The notes beneath the pieces were generated by a model. That model was not told the DNA's origin and did no database searches. It saw only the letters and a program-made list of their open reading frames with translations. The position numbers were made by a program, and so were the translations under genes. From assembly GCF_036409475.1 (NCBI RefSeq), contig NZ_JAYRCK010000003.1, forward strand, positions 124,001-188,000: a stretch of DNA of 64,000 nucleotides. Direction: 5' to 3'. Each line of letters starts with the position of its first letter. Positions within the stretch are counted from its first letter, which is position 1. Shown here one piece after another: positions 8,904 through 16,267 of the stretch. Source of the stretch: Scandinavium sp036409475 (GTDB lineage: Bacteria > Pseudomonadota > Gammaproteobacteria > Enterobacterales > Enterobacteriaceae).

Positions 8904-9158
8904 TTAAGGCGAGGTCTGCCTTTCAAGGTGTATCAGGTAAGCTATTGCCTCTTCGCGGTTGGTATGGCACATATCAGGTGAAGGCTGTAGGTTACCGCAT
9001 ACTTTAGGACGCAAAGTCGATCCGAAGATATTGCATAAATTATCTTCCGATAACTGGACACACCTGACATTAGCTGGCTTGCCCTGCGGCATCCCAGGAA
9101 TAGGACTTGATATAGAAGGAGCGATGCAACATGCACCGCAATCAATACGACACTGCAT
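8904..9158 (-). CDS. yeiW: YeiW-like cysteine-cluster protein (island copy)
   Basis: An 84-residue protein with the cysteine-rich N-terminus MQCRIDCGACC, then PSISSPIPGMPQGKPA, and later Cys residues in VRCVQL, NLCNIF, KVCGNL and MCHTNREEA. This is the pattern of the YkgJ/UPF0153 family (YeiW in E. coli), putative metal-binding proteins of unknown function. The start at 9158 is chosen because of an AGGGGGATT ribosome-binding site just upstream and because it aligns with the resident stub at 9353. A longer frame starts at 9212. The copy is only about 70 percent identical in DNA to the adjacent stub, so it is not a simple duplication and probably came with the island. Confidence 0.8.
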   Translation of the reverse strand: MQCRIDCGACCIAPSISSPIPGMPQGKPANVRCVQLSEDNLCNIFGSTLRPKVCGNLQPSPDMCHTNREEAIAYLIHLERQTSP

Positions 9159-9280
9159 TAGAATCCCCCTGATTCGACCTTTAAATTTCCCATGACTTTC
9201 ACAGCAGATCATTGTTGCCGTTAGCCTGCTTCAGACCCTTTAACTTCATACTATGAGTAATTGACTATTAGGCTTGCCCT
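9076..9280. repeat. direct repeat GGCTTGCCCT bracketing the island edge
   Basis: The decamer GGCTTGCCCT occurs at 9076-9085, inside the complete yeiW copy, and at 9271-9280, the point where the resident stub stops matching yeiW. The spacing is 195 bp. Both lie at the same codons (GKP). This position is a plausible recombination core for the island end. Confidence 0.45.
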
Positions 9281-9353
9281 CAGGCATTCCCGGGATCGGG
9301 CTGGAAATCGAAGGCGCGGTACAGCAGGCGCCACAGTCCGGTCGGCAATCCAT
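9271..9353 (-). pseudogene. yeiW: 5' stub of the resident yeiW
   Basis: From the ATG at 9353 the minus strand encodes MDCRPDCGACCTAPSISSPI and then PGMPEGKP. This is the N-terminus of YeiW in its normal position beside efpL. After the GKP codons the homology ends abruptly and the frame continues into unrelated sequence. The stub marks the right boundary of the inserted island. Confidence 0.75.
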
Positions 9354-9487
9354 CATTGAGTCTCTCATTTAGCGGGAACCGCACCTTATCACCTTTTCAC
9401 AAATCCGGCGAATTCCACTTGCCTGAAAGCCCCGGCACGAGTACTTTGACGCGATATTTTTGACTCTTTTGAAACAGGATTATTGCA

Positions 9488-10060
9488 ATGCCAAGAGCGA
9501 ATGAAATCAAAAAAGGTATGGTGCTGAATTACAACGGCAAATTGCTGATTGTGAAAGACATCGATATCCAGTCCCCGAGCGCCCGTGGTGCAGCGACCCT
9601 GTACAAAATGCGCTTCGCCGACGTGCGTACCGGCCTGAAAGTGGAAGAACGCTTTAAAGGCGACGACATCGTGGACACCGTAAGCCTCAACCGTCGTTTC
9701 GTGGATTTTTCTTACATCGATGGAAACGAATACGTTTTCATGGATAAAGAAGATTACACGCCGTACACCTTCACCAAAGATCAGATTGAAGAAGAGCTGC
9801 TCTTTATTCCTGAAGGCGGTATGCCGGATATGCAGGTTCTGCTGTGGGACGGCCAGCTGCTGGCGCTCGAACTGCCACAGACCGTTGATCTGGAAATTGT
9901 AGAAACGGCTCCGGGCATTAAAGGCGCGTCAGCAAGTGCCCGCAACAAACCTGCGACACTGACGACCGGCCTGGTCGTTCAGGTTCCGGAATATCTCAGC
10001 GCTGGCGAGAAAATCCGCATCCATATCGAAGAAAAACGCTATATGGGTCGCGCAGACTGA
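9488..10060 (+). CDS. yeiP: elongation factor P-like protein EfpL (YeiP)
   Basis: A 190-residue EF-P paralogue (PRANEIKKGMVLNYNGKLL start). Domain I carries the loop SPSARGAATLYKM, in which an Arg takes the place of the modified Lys of classical EF-P, typical of YeiP/EfpL. Two OB-fold domains follow, ending in EEKRYMGRAD. The protein acts at the ribosomal E site to relieve stalling at proline and related motifs. AGGA lies 10 bases before the ATG. A strong intrinsic terminator follows at once. It is the first resident gene after the island. The length is that of the family. Confidence 0.96.
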   Translation: MPRANEIKKGMVLNYNGKLLIVKDIDIQSPSARGAATLYKMRFADVRTGLKVEERFKGDDIVDTVSLNRRFVDFSYIDGNEYVFMDKEDYTPYTFTKDQIEEELLFIPEGGMPDMQVLLWDGQLLALELPQTVDLEIVETAPGIKGASASARNKPATLTTGLVVQVPEYLSAGEKIRIHIEEKRYMGRAD

Positions 10061-10078
10061 TCGATGCTGAAACGGAAA

Positions 10079-10108
10079 AAGGGCAACTCATTTGAGTTGC
10101 CCTTTTTT
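10079..10108 (+). terminator. efpL terminator
   Basis: A GGGCAACTCA stem with its complement and a run of six T follows the efpL stop. This terminator has not been hit by the 141-bp element and shows what an empty target looks like. Confidence 0.9.
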
Positions 10109-10110
10109 AT

Positions 10111-10197
10111 TGCCTGCTGGCGCTACGCTTAGCAGGCCTACGGTTTAAACCACCAAACGTGTTGCAGGCCGGATAAGGCATTAGCCGCCATCCGGCA
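10111..10197. repeat. BIME with two REP units
   Basis: Two imperfect palindromes lie between efpL and uxuA. The first (10112-10137) has GCCTGCT/AGCAGGC arms. The second (10168-10195) has GCCGGAT/ATCCGGC arms around GGCATTAGCCGCC. They have opposite orientations, as in typical enteric REP/BIME elements. Confidence 0.85.
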
Positions 10198-10204
10198 GTG
10201 TCCG

Positions 10205-11395
10205 TTACAGCAGTTCAGGGTATTTGGTCATCTTGAGCGCCAGCTCAACGCCGCGCACTTCAGCCATGCCTTTCAGGCGGCCAATCGCCGAATAACCCGG
10301 GTTGGTTTTCTTCTTCAAGTCGTCCAGCATCTGATGGCCGTGGTCCGGACGGAAAGGAATCGGGCGCAGATCGCCTGCTTTCTTACGGCGAGACTCTTCA
10401 GACAGAATGGCATCAACCACCGCAACCATGTTCACGTCACCGTTCAGGTGAGAGCCTTCGTGGAACGTCTTCGGATTCTCTTCGCGGCAGGTGGCACGCA
10501 GGTGAGTGAAGTGAATGCGATCGCCAAAGGTCTCAATCATTTTCACCAGGTCATTATCTGCACGCACACCGTACGAACCGGTACACATGGTGAAACCGTT
10601 ATTGATGCTGTCGACGGTCTCCTTCAGCCACTGCATATCTTCAATGGTTGAAACAATACGTGGCAGGCCGAGTATTGGACGCGGTGGATCGTCCGGGTGC
10701 ACAGCCAGGCGCACGCCCACTTCTTCAGCAACCGGGACAATTGCGCGAAGGAAGACAGCCATGTTTTCACGCAGCGTGTCTTTGCTGATGTGGTCATATT
10801 CCGCCAGACGCTGACGGAACTGGTCGAGGGTGTAGCCCTCTTCCGCGCCAGGCAGGCCAGCAATGATGTTGCGGGTCAGCTTTTCGATTTCTGCCGCGCT
10901 CATCCTGGTGAAGTAATCCTGCGCCTGCTTCTGCTCTTCAGCACTGTAATCAGCTTCCGCGCCAGGGCGTTTGAGGATATGGATTTCAAAGGCGGCAAAG
11001 GCAATCTGGTCGAAACGCAGCGCTTTTGAGCCATCTGGCAGCGTGTATTCGAGGTCAGTACGCGTCCAGTCCAGAATCGGCATGAAGTTGTAGCACACGG
11101 TATCAATGCCACAGGCAGCCAGATTACGGATGCTCTGCTGATAGTTCGCAATCCAGGTTTTGCACTCACCAGACTGGGTTTTGATGTCTTCGTGTACCGG
11201 AATGCTTTCGACTACCGACCAGGTCAGCCCTTTTTCGGCCAGTAATGCCTTGCGAGCCTGAATCTCGTCGACCGGCCAGACCTGACCGTTCGGAATATGG
11301 TGCAGTGCCGTCACAACACCGGTGGCGCCAGCCTGGCGCACATCATCAAGAGAAACCGGATCATTCGGTCCATACCAACGCCAGGTTTGTTCCAT
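10205..11395 (-). CDS. uxuA: mannonate dehydratase UxuA
   Basis: A 396-residue UxuA, which dehydrates D-mannonate to 2-keto-3-deoxygluconate in glucuronate breakdown. The N-terminus MEQTWRWYGPNDPVSLDDVR, the metal-site segment LAVHPDDPPRP, CTGSYGVRADND and the C-terminal FRPDHGHQMLDDL are family signatures (Fe2+/Mn2+ site formed by His, Cys, Asp). It is divergent from uxuB with about 200 bp between, and that spacer holds a GntR-type operator. In E. coli uxuAB lie elsewhere, so pairing uxuA with the yeiQ locus is a difference of this lineage. Confidence 0.97.
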   Translation of the reverse strand: MEQTWRWYGPNDPVSLDDVRQAGATGVVTALHHIPNGQVWPVDEIQARKALLAEKGLTWSVVESIPVHEDIKTQSGECKTWIANYQQSIRNLAACGIDTVCYNFMPILDWTRTDLEYTLPDGSKALRFDQIAFAAFEIHILKRPGAEADYSAEEQKQAQDYFTRMSAAEIEKLTRNIIAGLPGAEEGYTLDQFRQRLAEYDHISKDTLRENMAVFLRAIVPVAEEVGVRLAVHPDDPPRPILGLPRIVSTIEDMQWLKETVDSINNGFTMCTGSYGVRADNDLVKMIETFGDRIHFTHLRATCREENPKTFHEGSHLNGDVNMVAVVDAILSEESRRKKAGDLRPIPFRPDHGHQMLDDLKKKTNPGYSAIGRLKGMAEVRGVELALKMTKYPELL

Positions 11396-11601
11396 TGTTT
11401 CACCCTCTTAAGTTGTCATACCAATATTGGTCACTTCGATGACGACTACCATACATGTTTCTTTCACAGGGTCAATTTTCGGCCTGACATTGATTGATCC
11501 AGCTCACATTCCCCGGATAAATACGGCACACCAATTCAATTTGCTGTCATATAACTTTACACTGCTCGTTGTTAATTAATGGTTAAGCAGGTGTTTATAT
11601 A
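11396..11601. promoter_or_regulatory. uxuA-uxuB divergent promoter region with UxuR/ExuR-type operator
   Basis: A perfect palindrome ACCAATATTGGT lies at 11420-11431, about 25 bases upstream of the uxuA start. It matches the core of UxuR/ExuR operators (TTGGT...ACCAA). Both divergent genes act in hexuronate catabolism, so shared repression by UxuR/ExuR is likely. Confidence 0.6.
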
Positions 11602-13068
11602 ATGAAGACGATTGCCACCTCGACGCTCCCTGACAACGTACAGTTGCCTCAGTATGACCGTCAGCAGCTCCGTTCGCGAATTGTGCATTTCGGGTTTGGG
11701 GCATTTCATCGTGCGCATCAGGCGTTACTGACCGACCGGGTGCTTAACGCGAAAGGTGGCGACTGGGGATTATGCGAAATCAGCCTGTTCAGCGGCGATG
11801 TGCTGATGAGCCAGCTTCGCGCTCAGGATCATCTTTATACCGTGCTGGAAAAAGGGGCGGACGGCAATCAGCCCATTGTGATTGGCGCGGTGCATGAGTG
11901 CCTCAATGCAAAACTCGACTCACTGGCGGCGATCATCGAAAAATTTTGTGAGCCGCAGGTGGCGATTGTTTCCCTGACGATCACCGAAAAAGGGTATTGC
12001 ATCGATCCGGCAACGGGCCGTCTGGATGTGACACAACCGCGGATCGTCCACGATCTGGAAAATCCTGCAGAACCCCACTCTGCCCCTGGCATTCTGGTGG
12101 AAGCGTTGCATCGCCGCCGCGAACGCGGGTTGGCTCCGTTTACGGTTCTGTCTTGCGACAACATTCCTGACAACGGCCATGTGGTGAAAAATGCCGTGCT
12201 GGGCATGGCACAGAAGCGTTCGCCTGAACTCGCCGAGTGGATTGCTGAACACGTCAGTTTTCCGGGCACCATGGTCGACCGAATCGTTCCGGCCGCAACG
12301 GAAGAATCGCTGGCTGAAATCACGGCGACGCTGGGGGTTGAAGATCCCTGCGCTATCAGCAGTGAACCGTTCATTCAATGGGTCGTTGAAGATAACTTTG
12401 TCGCAGGCCGTCCTGAGTGGGAACTGGCTGGCGCACAGATGGTGAGTGACGTTCTTCCCTGGGAACAGATGAAACTGCGGATGCTGAACGGCAGCCATTC
12501 GTTCCTCGCCTGGCTTGGCTATCTGGCGGGCTACGACCACATCAGCGACTGCATGCAAGACGAGGATTTCCACGTTGCAGCCTTGCAGTTGATGATACAG
12601 GAACAAGCGCCAACCTTACGCATTACGGGCGTTGACTTACAGGCCTATGCCGACAGCCTCATCACACGCTTCACTAACCCAGCGTTGAAACACCGCACCT
12701 GGCAAATTGCGATGGACGGCAGTCAAAAACTGCCACAGCGCATGCTGGAAGGCATTCGTGTGCATCTGGAACGCGAAAGCCAGTGGCCGCTGCTTGCCCT
12801 GGGCGTAGCGGGCTGGATGCGTTACGTCAGCGGCACCGATGAAAACGGGCAAGCCATTGATGTTCGCGATCCGCTTGCGGATAAGATCAAAGCTATTGTC
12901 GCCACCAGCAGCGAAGACGACCGCGTCACCGCCCTGCTCACGCTGAGCGAAATTTTTGGCCAGGACCTGCCGCAGAACACCCGATTTGTGAACGAAATTC
13001 AGCAAGCCTGGCAGCGACTTGTTCAGCAAGGTGCTCGTCAGGCGGTGAAGAATACCCTCAAGATTTAA
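11602..13068 (+). CDS. uxuB: fructuronate reductase / mannitol dehydrogenase family (UxuB, YeiQ)
   Basis: A 488-residue NAD-dependent long-chain polyol dehydrogenase. IVHFGFGAFHRAHQA at residues 28-42 is the Rossmann entry. CDNIPDNGHVVKNAV and the catalytic-domain segment KLRMLNGSHSFLAWLGYLAG with the active Lys are signatures of the mannonate/mannitol dehydrogenases. The position matches E. coli yeiQ; divergent pairing with uxuA makes D-fructuronate to D-mannonate the likely reaction. A 10-bp GC-rich hairpin without U-tract (13085-13109) follows the stop. Confidence 0.93.
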   Translation: MKTIATSTLPDNVQLPQYDRQQLRSRIVHFGFGAFHRAHQALLTDRVLNAKGGDWGLCEISLFSGDVLMSQLRAQDHLYTVLEKGADGNQPIVIGAVHECLNAKLDSLAAIIEKFCEPQVAIVSLTITEKGYCIDPATGRLDVTQPRIVHDLENPAEPHSAPGILVEALHRRRERGLAPFTVLSCDNIPDNGHVVKNAVLGMAQKRSPELAEWIAEHVSFPGTMVDRIVPAATEESLAEITATLGVEDPCAISSEPFIQWVVEDNFVAGRPEWELAGAQMVSDVLPWEQMKLRMLNGSHSFLAWLGYLAGYDHISDCMQDEDFHVAALQLMIQEQAPTLRITGVDLQAYADSLITRFTNPALKHRTWQIAMDGSQKLPQRMLEGIRVHLERESQWPLLALGVAGWMRYVSGTDENGQAIDVRDPLADKIKAIVATSSEDDRVTALLTLSEIFGQDLPQNTRFVNEIQQAWQRLVQQGARQAVKNTLKI

Positions 13069-13084
13069 CAGTTCCTGCTTTTTA

Positions 13085-13109
13085 GCGGACAGAATCCCCT
13101 TCTGTCCGC
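13085..13109. terminator. hairpin after uxuB
   Basis: A perfect stem GCGGACAGAA with a 5-base loop and its complement. It has no U-tract on either side, so it may be an mRNA 3' end stabiliser rather than a true intrinsic terminator. Confidence 0.5.
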
Positions 13110-13200
13110 GCATTCCCTTCTCTTTTCCGTCGTTTTTCGCCAGGATAACGGGTTCTTGTTACAGTATTACACTGACACCGTCAGGCAACCTGGAGCTCAC

Positions 13201-14178
13201 GTGACCATAACTAACCTGATTACCGGTTTTCTTGGCAGCGGTAAAACAACCTCGATCCTTCATTTACTGGCCACCAAACCTGCCGATGAAAAATGGGCGG
13301 TGCTGGTGAATGAGTTCGGCGAAGTCGGGATCGACGGCGCTTTGCTGGCCGACAGCGGCGCGCAGCTCAAAGAGATCCCTGGCGGCTGCATGTGCTGTGT
13401 CAACGGTTTACCCATGCAAGTTGGGCTCAATACGTTGCTGCGCCAGGCCAAGCCCGATCGTCTGTTGATTGAACCGACGGGGCTCGGTCATCCAAAGCAG
13501 ATCCTCGATATTCTGACCGCACCAGTGTATGAACCGTGGATTGAATTGCGCGCCACGCTTTGCGTGCTCGACCCTCGCCAGTTGCTGGATGAGAAAGTGG
13601 TGAACAATGAAAACTTCCGCGATCAGCTCGCGGCGGCAGATATCATCGTGGCCAATAAAAGTGACCGGGCAACGCCTGAAAGCCAGTTAGCCTTCAATAC
13701 CTGGTGGGACAAATTTGGCGGTGAGCGCCAGTTCGTTGAGGCGACTCAGGGTGCTATTGACGTTTCGTTGCTCGATTTGCCACGTCGTAATCTGGCTCAG
13801 CTCCCGGAAAGCGCTGAGCATTCGCACAGCCACGCATCCAATAAAGGGCTGGCAGCGTTATCCCTGCCTGAGCATCAACGCTGGCGTCGCAGTATCAATA
13901 GCGGTCAGGGTCATCAAGCCTGCGGCTGGATTTTTGATGCTGATACCGTCTTCGATACCATCGGCATACTGGAATGGGCCCGTCTGGCCTCCGTGTCAAG
14001 AGTGAAAGGCGTGCTTCGGATCCCAGAAGGTCTGGTGAGGATCAACCGTCAGGGCGCAGATCTGCGAATTGAAACCCAGGCCGTTGCGCCACCGGACAGC
14101 CGCATCGAACTGATTAACGATACAGAAACGGACTGGAACAGCCTGCAGTCCGCCTTGTTGAAGCTTCGTTTAAGTTAA
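13201..14178 (+). CDS. yeiR: COG0523-type metal-linked GTPase YeiR
   Basis: A 325-residue GTPase of the CobW/COG0523 family. The Walker A motif GFLGSGKTT begins about residue 9, GGCMCC (metal-binding CxCC) about residue 58, and the guanine-specificity NKSD about residue 151. A His-rich spot (EHSHSH) precedes the C-terminal CobW domain. E. coli YeiR binds zinc and hydrolyses GTP, probably as a zinc chaperone. The GTG at 13201 is chosen because GGAG precedes it and the alignment with known YeiR begins there. Confidence 0.93.
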   Translation: MTITNLITGFLGSGKTTSILHLLATKPADEKWAVLVNEFGEVGIDGALLADSGAQLKEIPGGCMCCVNGLPMQVGLNTLLRQAKPDRLLIEPTGLGHPKQILDILTAPVYEPWIELRATLCVLDPRQLLDEKVVNNENFRDQLAAADIIVANKSDRATPESQLAFNTWWDKFGGERQFVEATQGAIDVSLLDLPRRNLAQLPESAEHSHSHASNKGLAALSLPEHQRWRRSINSGQGHQACGWIFDADTVFDTIGILEWARLASVSRVKGVLRIPEGLVRINRQGADLRIETQAVAPPDSRIELINDTETDWNSLQSALLKLRLS

Positions 14179-14222
14179 CGTCTGTATGGTCCGACGTTGT
14201 TTTTTGCCTTAAAGATTGTGCT

Positions 14223-14927
14223 ATGAAAACTCGAATTCCCCTTATTTTACTGCTTAATGTCGCCGGTTTTGCGCTCTTTCTCAGCTGGTACCTGATGCCA
14301 AACCATGGCTTCTGGTTCCCTGTCGATTCCGCGATCTTTCATTTCTTCGACCAGGGCGTGGCGCAGAATCGCGCCTATGTCTGGTTGCTGGCCATCACCA
14401 ATAACCGCGCTTTTGACGGGTGCTCGCTGCTGGCAATGGGCGGTTTGATGCTGAGCTTCTGGCTGAAAGAACAGTCAGCAGGGCGTCGAAGAATCATGAT
14501 TATCGGCCTGGTGATGCTACTTTCCGCCGTCGTGGTGAATCAGTTAGCGCAACATTTAATGCCGGTAAAACGCGTCAGCCCTTCTCTCTTTTTCCCTGAT
14601 GTTCATCGGGTCGGCGATTTGCTGCATATTTCTACGAAGGATGCGTCGAAGGACAGTTTCCCGGGCGATCACGGAATGATGCTGCTGATATTCGCGACCT
14701 TTATGTGGCGATATTTTAGCCAAAAGGCGGCGATTGTTGCCCTGATTATTTTTGTGGTTTTTGCTTTCCCGCGCGTGATGATCGGCGCTCACTGGTTTAC
14801 CGATATTGCAGTCGGATCGCTAACCGCGGTGCTGATTGGGATGCCGTGGATACTGTTGACACCGATCAGCGATAAGACGATTGCCCTCTTTGATCGTCAT
14901 CTCCCGACAGCCTCAAACAAAAATTAA
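14223..14927 (+). CDS. lpxT: Kdo2-lipid A phosphotransferase LpxT
   Basis: A 234-residue PAP2-family membrane enzyme that transfers phosphate from undecaprenyl pyrophosphate to the 1-phosphate of lipid A on the periplasmic side. Several hydrophobic segments are evident, the first at residues 5-24. The PAP2 motifs are KRVSPSLFF, SFPGDHGMM (catalytic His) and RVMIGAHWFTD. A good terminator follows. Confidence 0.95.
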   Translation: MKTRIPLILLLNVAGFALFLSWYLMPNHGFWFPVDSAIFHFFDQGVAQNRAYVWLLAITNNRAFDGCSLLAMGGLMLSFWLKEQSAGRRRIMIIGLVMLLSAVVVNQLAQHLMPVKRVSPSLFFPDVHRVGDLLHISTKDASKDSFPGDHGMMLLIFATFMWRYFSQKAAIVALIIFVVFAFPRVMIGAHWFTDIAVGSLTAVLIGMPWILLTPISDKTIALFDRHLPTASNKN

Positions 14928-15355
14928 ACAAATTTCCAACAAAAAATAATCGCACTCATCAGGGATCGTTTTGGATCCCTGAGTTTTTTCTGAGTGAAAT
15001 TTAATTTAGGCGATCATCTTCCTGCCATCGTTATCTGCTTAAAAATGAGGTGGTTGCTTATTTTACGACCCGTTTTGCCGCCATTTTTCCGCTTAGTTGA
15101 AACCTCGCAATCACTATCACAATTTCTTATAAAAAAAACCAAGAAAAGGCCTGGTCACTTTGAGACGGATCGGGTACTCTCAATCTCGTTTTGCCTTTCA
15201 GAGATAAATTATTCAGGAAGTGAATAAATTTGTGCGGTACTGCACAATTCCGGGAATCGGGAATTGTCTCATTGTCGGCAGGTATTTAGTCTCGTCACGT
15301 TTGGCATTTTTATAACGGTTTTTATCGTTAAGGACTTCAAGGGAAAATAAACAAT
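14928..15355. other. lpxT-mepS intergenic region
   Basis: An lpxT terminator occupies 14959-14989 (TCAGGGATC stem, then six T). The remaining 370 bases lead into mepS. They are AT-rich and hold a hairpin ACAATTCC...GGAATTGT at 15244-15267, probably in the mepS leader. I see no gene. Confidence 0.65.
14959..14989 (+). terminator. lpxT terminator
   Basis: A nine-base stem TCAGGGATC with loop GTTTTG is followed by GTTTTTT. Confidence 0.85.
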
Positions 15356-15925
15356 ATGGTCACATCTCAACCAATTTTGAGATACATCCTGCGGGCCATC
15401 CCCGCGGTAGCAGTCGCAGTTTTGCTTTCTGCATGTAGTACCACGAACACCGCAAAGAATATGCATTCTGAGACGCATGCTGTGGGGTCTGAAGATCCTT
15501 CATCACTGCAAGCCTCTCAGGATGAATTTGAATCCATGGTGCGTAATCTCGACGTTAAGTCGCGCCTGATGGAACAATATGCAAGCTGGAAAGGCGTTCG
15601 TTATCGCCTGGGTGGTGACACCAAACGCGGTATCGATTGTTCCGCTTTTGTACAGCGTACCTTCCGTGAACAGTTTGGTATGGACCTGCCTCGCTCCACT
15701 TATGAGCAGCAGGAAATGGGCAAATCAATCTCACGCAGCAAACTGCGTACCGGTGATTTAGTCCTGTTCCGTGCTGGTTCTACGGGCCGCCATGTCGGTA
15801 TTTACATCGGTAATGACCAGTTTGTTCATGCTTCCACCAGCAGCGGTGTGACGATTTCCAGCATGAACGAGCCCTACTGGAACAAGCGCTACAACGAAGC
15901 GCGACGTGTCCTGAGCCGTTCCTGA
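15356..15925 (+). CDS. mepS: murein DD-endopeptidase MepS (Spr), lipoprotein
   Basis: A 189-residue outer-membrane lipoprotein that cleaves D-Ala-mDAP cross-links to allow cell-wall growth. A signal peptide ends in the lipobox LLSAC (Cys27). The NlpC/P60 domain has the catalytic Cys95 in GIDCSAF, His in GRHVGIYIGN and a further His in QFVHAS. AAGGGAAAATAAAC precedes the ATG. The 3' end carries a copy of the 141-bp element inside its terminator, so its transcript should have an extended 3' UTR. Confidence 0.97.
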   Translation: MVTSQPILRYILRAIPAVAVAVLLSACSTTNTAKNMHSETHAVGSEDPSSLQASQDEFESMVRNLDVKSRLMEQYASWKGVRYRLGGDTKRGIDCSAFVQRTFREQFGMDLPRSTYEQQEMGKSISRSKLRTGDLVLFRAGSTGRHVGIYIGNDQFVHASTSSGVTISSMNEPYWNKRYNEARRVLSRS

Positions 15926-15975
15926 TGTCTCTCTTGCTGCCGGTTTTCCCTTGGCTGACAGCAAGAGTCAAAATG

Positions 15976-16140
15976 AAAGCACTGCTTGAGACTGATGACA
16001 AACCTCTAACGAATACCGTTTTGTCATGGGTGGCAGAACAAAAAATAAGGAAAATCAATTCATTGATTTTCGGCTGCTCACCACAAAGAAGGAAAAACCA
16101 TGCTTTTTCCTTCTTTGTCAGCAATCTGAAAGCACTGCTT
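15976..16140 (+). mobile_element. 141-bp terminator-targeting element, copy 1 (mepS)
   Basis: The element proper spans 15988-16128 (141 bp), begins GAGACTGATGACAAA and ends TTTGTCAGCAATCTG. These ends are imperfect inverted repeats (12 of 15). The flanking direct repeat AAAGCACTGCTT lies at 15976-15987 and 16129-16140. Here only one arm of the terminator stem is duplicated; the right-hand copy continues into AGCAGTGCTTTTTTT and forms the complete terminator. Three internal hairpins are present: TGACAAA/TTTGTCA, GAAAATCAAT/ATTGATTTTC and a 15-bp ACAAAGAAGGAAAAA stem. It encodes no transposase. The orientation is forward relative to mepS. Confidence 0.88.
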
Positions 16141-16157
16141 AGCAGTGCTTTTTTTCT
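16129..16157 (+). terminator. mepS terminator displaced behind the element
   Basis: The stem AAAGCACTGCT/AGCAGTGCTTT is followed by a T run. It lies about 200 bases after the mepS stop because the 141-bp element is inserted in front of it. Confidence 0.85.
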
Positions 16158-16267
16158 TCTTTCGTCCGTACCTGCCAGGATGGCGAAATAGACTATGCTG
16201 GAAAGACGGTGCATCGCGTCCCAAAGCGTTGAATTACCGTTTCAAATACCACGGATAAAATACCTCT

